A DNA stretch of 64,000 nt from Humidesulfovibrio sp. (GTDB taxonomy: Bacteria > Desulfobacterota > Desulfovibrionia > Desulfovibrionales > Desulfovibrionaceae), in contig NZ_JAVHLD010000001.1 in assembly GCF_031082295.1 (NCBI RefSeq), positions 62,001-126,000 of the forward strand, written 5' to 3'. The position numbers and the translations under genes are program-made. The notes beneath the pieces are model-generated. The model was not told the origin of the DNA and made no database searches. It saw only the letters and a program-made list of their open reading frames with translations. Each line of letters begins with the position of its first letter. Positions within the stretch are counted from its first letter, which is position 1. Positions 62,401-64,000 of the stretch are shown one piece after another.

Positions 62401-64000
62401 ATGAGGACGGCGCGGGCACCGTCTCGTACGTGGACAGCCAGGACACCTCCTACAGTGCGGAATTCAGCGGCATCGAGGCCATCAAGGCCGGTGCCGGTGA
62501 CGACAGCATCCAGCTGACCGGCTGGACCAGCGGGGCCGAGATCTTCGGCCTTGGCGGCGGCGACACCATCGAGGGCGGGGCCGGAGCAGACCACATCAGC
62601 GGCGGTGATGGCAACGACTACATCCTGGGTGGCACGGGCGACGACACCCTCGACGGCGGTGACGGCGATGACACCGTCGAGGGCGGCGGCGGCAGCGACG
62701 TCCTGACCGGCGGAGACGGCTTCGACACCGTGTCCTTCGCGCACGCGGCCTCGGCCATCACGGCCAGCCTTGCCGACGGCGTTTCCAGCGGCGGCGATGG
62801 AACCGACACCTTCTCGGGCTTTGAGGGCATCCTGGGCAGCGGCTACAGCGACACCCTGACCGGCGACGCGGCAGCCAACGCCATCGACGGCGGCCTGGGC
62901 AACGACTCCATCCAGGGCGGGCTTGGCAACGACTCCATCCAGGGCGGCGTAGGCAACGACTCCATCGACGGCGGCGCGGGCAACGACGTCCTCACGGGCG
63001 GCGCAGGCGACGACATCCTCTTTGGCGGCGCAGGCGCTGACAACCTGACCGGCGGCGACAGCGCAGACTACTTCGCCTTCCGGACCGTGTCCGAGGCGGC
63101 CGACGCCATCACCGACTTCACCAGCGGCGTTGACAAGCTGGCCTTCTTCGCCACGTCGGCAGGCGGCGATTTCGGGTACGAAAACACCGAGGACGCGCAG
63201 GAACACTTCTTCGCCACCCTGGATGACTTCAACGCGTCCGCCGGGGAGGCCGCCAGCTGGTACCTGGACACCGACAGCCACACCCTCATGTACGACTCCG
63301 ACGGCACCCTCGACGGCGACCTGGGTACCGCCATCGCCACCGGCATCAACGCGCTGAGCGCGACTGACCTCATCGTCATCGACGCCAACAGCCAGATCGT
63401 CAGCGATGGCGAGAGCGGCGGAGGCACAACCTTCACCGGAACCGCTGGCGCAGACACCTTCATCGGCACCGACGGCGACGACACCTTCAACATGGGCGTG
63501 TATCTCACCAGCGCCGACCACCTGGACGGCGGCGCAGGCATCGACACCCTGACCTTTGCACCCGCCGTCGGCACACCCGGCGCCATGGACAACGTCACAA
63601 ACATCGAAACGGTGGTCCTTGAGAACCCCACCGCAGCCATCAGCCTGATCCTGCCCGAGAACATCCTGGGCGACGCCGACACCCTGACCGTCGACGCCAG
63701 CCTGCTGACCCAGGACCTGAGCCTTGACGCTTCGGCCCTGAACGGCGCCCTGGACTTCACGGCAGGGACCGGCCGGGACAGCATCACCGGCTCCGCCCAG
63801 GACGACACCTTCCGCTTCGGCGCGAACCTGACCGGCACTGACAATGTCGAAGGCGGCGATGGTTCGGACGTGCTGCAGCTGACCGACATCAACCAGAACC
63901 CCACCAACCTGAACGGGGTCAGCGGGATTGAGACCATCGAACTGTTCGGTTCGGCCCTCAACATCTCCGTCACCTCGTCCACCGCGGAATCCCTGTTCAG
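59445..64000 (+). CDS. Giant FecR-domain RTX protein, N-terminal 1518 residues (continues past window)
   Basis: The frame is open from the ATG at 59445 to the window edge. Residues 1-125 are a FecR-like domain (GSAGSIQFQDNTVLN, SPLATIGIRGT) without a signal peptide. An Ala-rich helical region covers about 210-305 (KAAAEAAAKAAAEAA). From about 420 onward the protein is beta-rich with RTX nonapeptides of the GGxGxDxhx type, in blocks near 763-806, 927-972, 1038-1098 and 1140-1200. A large module of about 97 residues occurs twice (61222-61511 and 63591-63887). Type I secretion is expected, with a C-terminal signal that lies outside. It is probably a calcium-binding surface adhesin. No secretion genes are in the window. 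Confidence 0.93.
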   Translation, partial: MAQEIGIAKVVQGHMTATGAEGSRGLHQGSPVFKGDTVVTAKGSAGSIQFQDNTVLNVGEGSKVNLDQYVFDAGKGTGHALFKMAQGTFRAVTGEIVKHSPESFKIQSPLATIGIRGTETAHSIPPQGQGQENHLVMVFDGKPVVVQPLGGGAFQVISQSGMKVEVSASGVGPVLLMTPQEYKYFQALTEAGLQQGVPTDTITTGQNAVQSQSNDAQAAATAAQANAKAAAEAAAKAAAEAANSGDPAAKAAAEAAAELAAKAALEAKAAAEAAVKAAAEAAAALQAQALAQAAADMAAQQAQQGLKGTHLILSEGQVFTLSDLARASGQEMNSGNISQSTALLYSQGVAESFLSAVSTTTTLNDTLVTTPLPSVLPTLDYSASASPQSIIVPIGISTLMLSNFGDTVSVPVAAMSVSITGGAGDDTMIYAAPSGSTPTVVTGSIDGGDGENNSLVLAGNIDFTSSPSITNIQTVSLGAGTTAAFNANQIDGDARMPGHALVEHIYGHAESGTTETINVHPYIAPGYGYWHYDFSGIQFLDWNLGEDILNITGSNSDDWFIMGVNMNSSVHIDAKGGTVEFMPNSDDPTPLENVVNAGAVVLDDPTTNVSLTLPTDLASGSTLGFDASALTHGLTLDASALAAGIDFTAGSGSDAITGTEQDDTFRYGQNLNGDTITGGGGADTLHYTDSSEVGNQLANVADVANIIFDNTDSNVYERVDAALFPSAGLHVDASALDASHTLTFDASGVGHQYLYLNLDITGGDGADTILGGGGHDTIIGGAGDDSLTGGEGNDAFYGGLGNDTFVFNPGDVTGVEIVNDTGGDTIIKTTGSMDLSSVDFSGITTGELSGNLTLELSPWANVTMPGSVLSLASSLVDAGNQVLLVGSDQSAETLTLNGTEGADTLDASFLTLSTGWGDEGDSIVLNGLAGNDTLIGGSGNDSLYGGDGDDSLNPGLGNDSIEGGGGTDTLDYSFLAVDEPLQLVGDEDGAGTVSYVDSQDTSYSAEFSGIEAIKAGAGDDSIQLTGWTSGAEIFGLGGGDTIEGGAGADHISGGDGNDYILGGTGDDTLDGGDGDDTVEGGGGSDVLTGGDGFDTVSFAHAASAITASLADGVSSGGDGTDTFSGFEGILGSGYSDTLTGDAAANAIDGGLGNDSIQGGLGNDSIQGGVGNDSIDGGAGNDVLTGGAGDDILFGGAGADNLTGGDSADYFAFRTVSEAADAITDFTSGVDKLAFFATSAGGDFGYENTEDAQEHFFATLDDFNASAGEAASWYLDTDSHTLMYDSDGTLDGDLGTAIATGINALSATDLIVIDANSQIVSDGESGGGTTFTGTAGADTFIGTDGDDTFNMGVYLTSADHLDGGAGIDTLTFAPAVGTPGAMDNVTNIETVVLENPTAAISLILPENILGDADTLTVDASLLTQDLSLDASALNGALDFTAGTGRDSITGSAQDDTFRFGANLTGTDNVEGGDGSDVLQLTDINQNPTNLNGVSGIETIELFGSALNISVTSSTAESLF
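61222..61511 (+). repeat. Duplicated module of the RTX protein, copy 1
   Basis: This segment encodes NVVNAGAVVLDDP ... LTLDASALAAGIDFTAG ... AITGTEQDDTFRYG, and lines up along its whole length with the segment at 63591-63887 (copy 2: NVTNIETVVLENP ... LSLDASALNGALDFTAG ... SITGSAQDDTFRFG). The two copies are 2.37 kb apart and diverged, so the duplication is old. Confidence 0.8.
63591..63887 (+). repeat. Duplicated module of the RTX protein, copy 2
   Basis: Second copy of the module at 61222-61511, with the same order of motifs: a V-(V/E)-L-(E/D)-P start, a DASAL core, an FTAG hinge and an (A/S)ITG-(T/S)-x-QDDTFR end. Confidence 0.8.

Overview
The window is a dense, GC-rich stretch of bacterial chromosome with about 50 genes. 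It most resembles a sulfate-reducer-type deltaproteobacterium (Desulfovibrionales, Desulfobacterota). The strongest pointer is an alternative (siroheme-based) heme operon, ahbC-hemB-ahbD plus one siroheme decarboxylase subunit. FdhD, a RACo-like iron-sulfur ASKHA protein, multi-PAS hybrid kinases and COG2509 flavoproteins fit the same picture. The taxonomic call is inference from gene content. I see no rRNA, tRNA, CRISPR array, insertion sequence or prophage.

Layout. 1-3.45 kb (minus): the 5' part of glnS, then an ECF sigma factor / small membrane protein / Spy-CnrX-like periplasmic protein operon, and a four-EF-hand protein. 3.8-12.8 kb (plus): a COG2509 flavoprotein, an NCS2 permease with a fused HATPase-like tail, a sigma-54 activator with a GAFTHA loop, a 1208-residue TPR envelope protein and a MEMO-family protein. 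12.8-15.7 kb (minus): a radical SAM/SPASM gene broken by a frameshift and a stop codon, and a secreted orthocaspase. 15.8-18 kb (plus): an Nramp transporter and fdhD. 18-23.5 kb (minus): an alpha/beta hydrolase without a nucleophile serine, then the heme operon ending in rpe. 23.7-31.5 kb (minus): an OmpA-type lipoprotein, a YIP1 protein, and an operon of a PEP-synthase-like phosphotransferase with two glycosyltransferases.

31.7-39.7 kb (plus): histidine kinase / lone receiver / histidine kinase, followed by a RACo-like protein, an Rsm22-type methyltransferase and lipB-lipA. 39.8-47 kb (minus): two rRNA-methyltransferase-like proteins, a second COG2509 flavoprotein, the MntP manganese exporter, a cytosolic sialidase-like protein and phenylacetate-CoA ligase. 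47.2-51.6 kb (plus): prepilin peptidase, a FecR-domain secreted protein with an OmpA lipoprotein, folD, a cupin and an AraC regulator. 51.6-57.8 kb (minus): two large hybrid histidine kinases in tandem. 58.1-64 kb (plus): a small secreted protein, a DksA-type zinc-finger protein, an AT-rich promoter region, and the first 1518 codons of a giant FecR/RTX protein that runs off the window.

Themes. Manganese import (MntH) and export (MntP) both occur. FecR domains occur twice, once in a small exported protein beside an OmpA lipoprotein and once at the head of the RTX protein. Several proteins have familiar catalytic cores joined to unfamiliar parts, or lack a key residue: permease-HATPase, the PEP-utilising enzyme with a new C-terminal domain, the bEBP loop variant, FdhD with one cysteine, and the GHGLG hydrolase. 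None of these is a proven new system. The best candidates for new biology are the PEP-utiliser/glycosyltransferase operon, the permease-HATPase fusion, the intracellular sialidase pair and the FecR-headed RTX protein.
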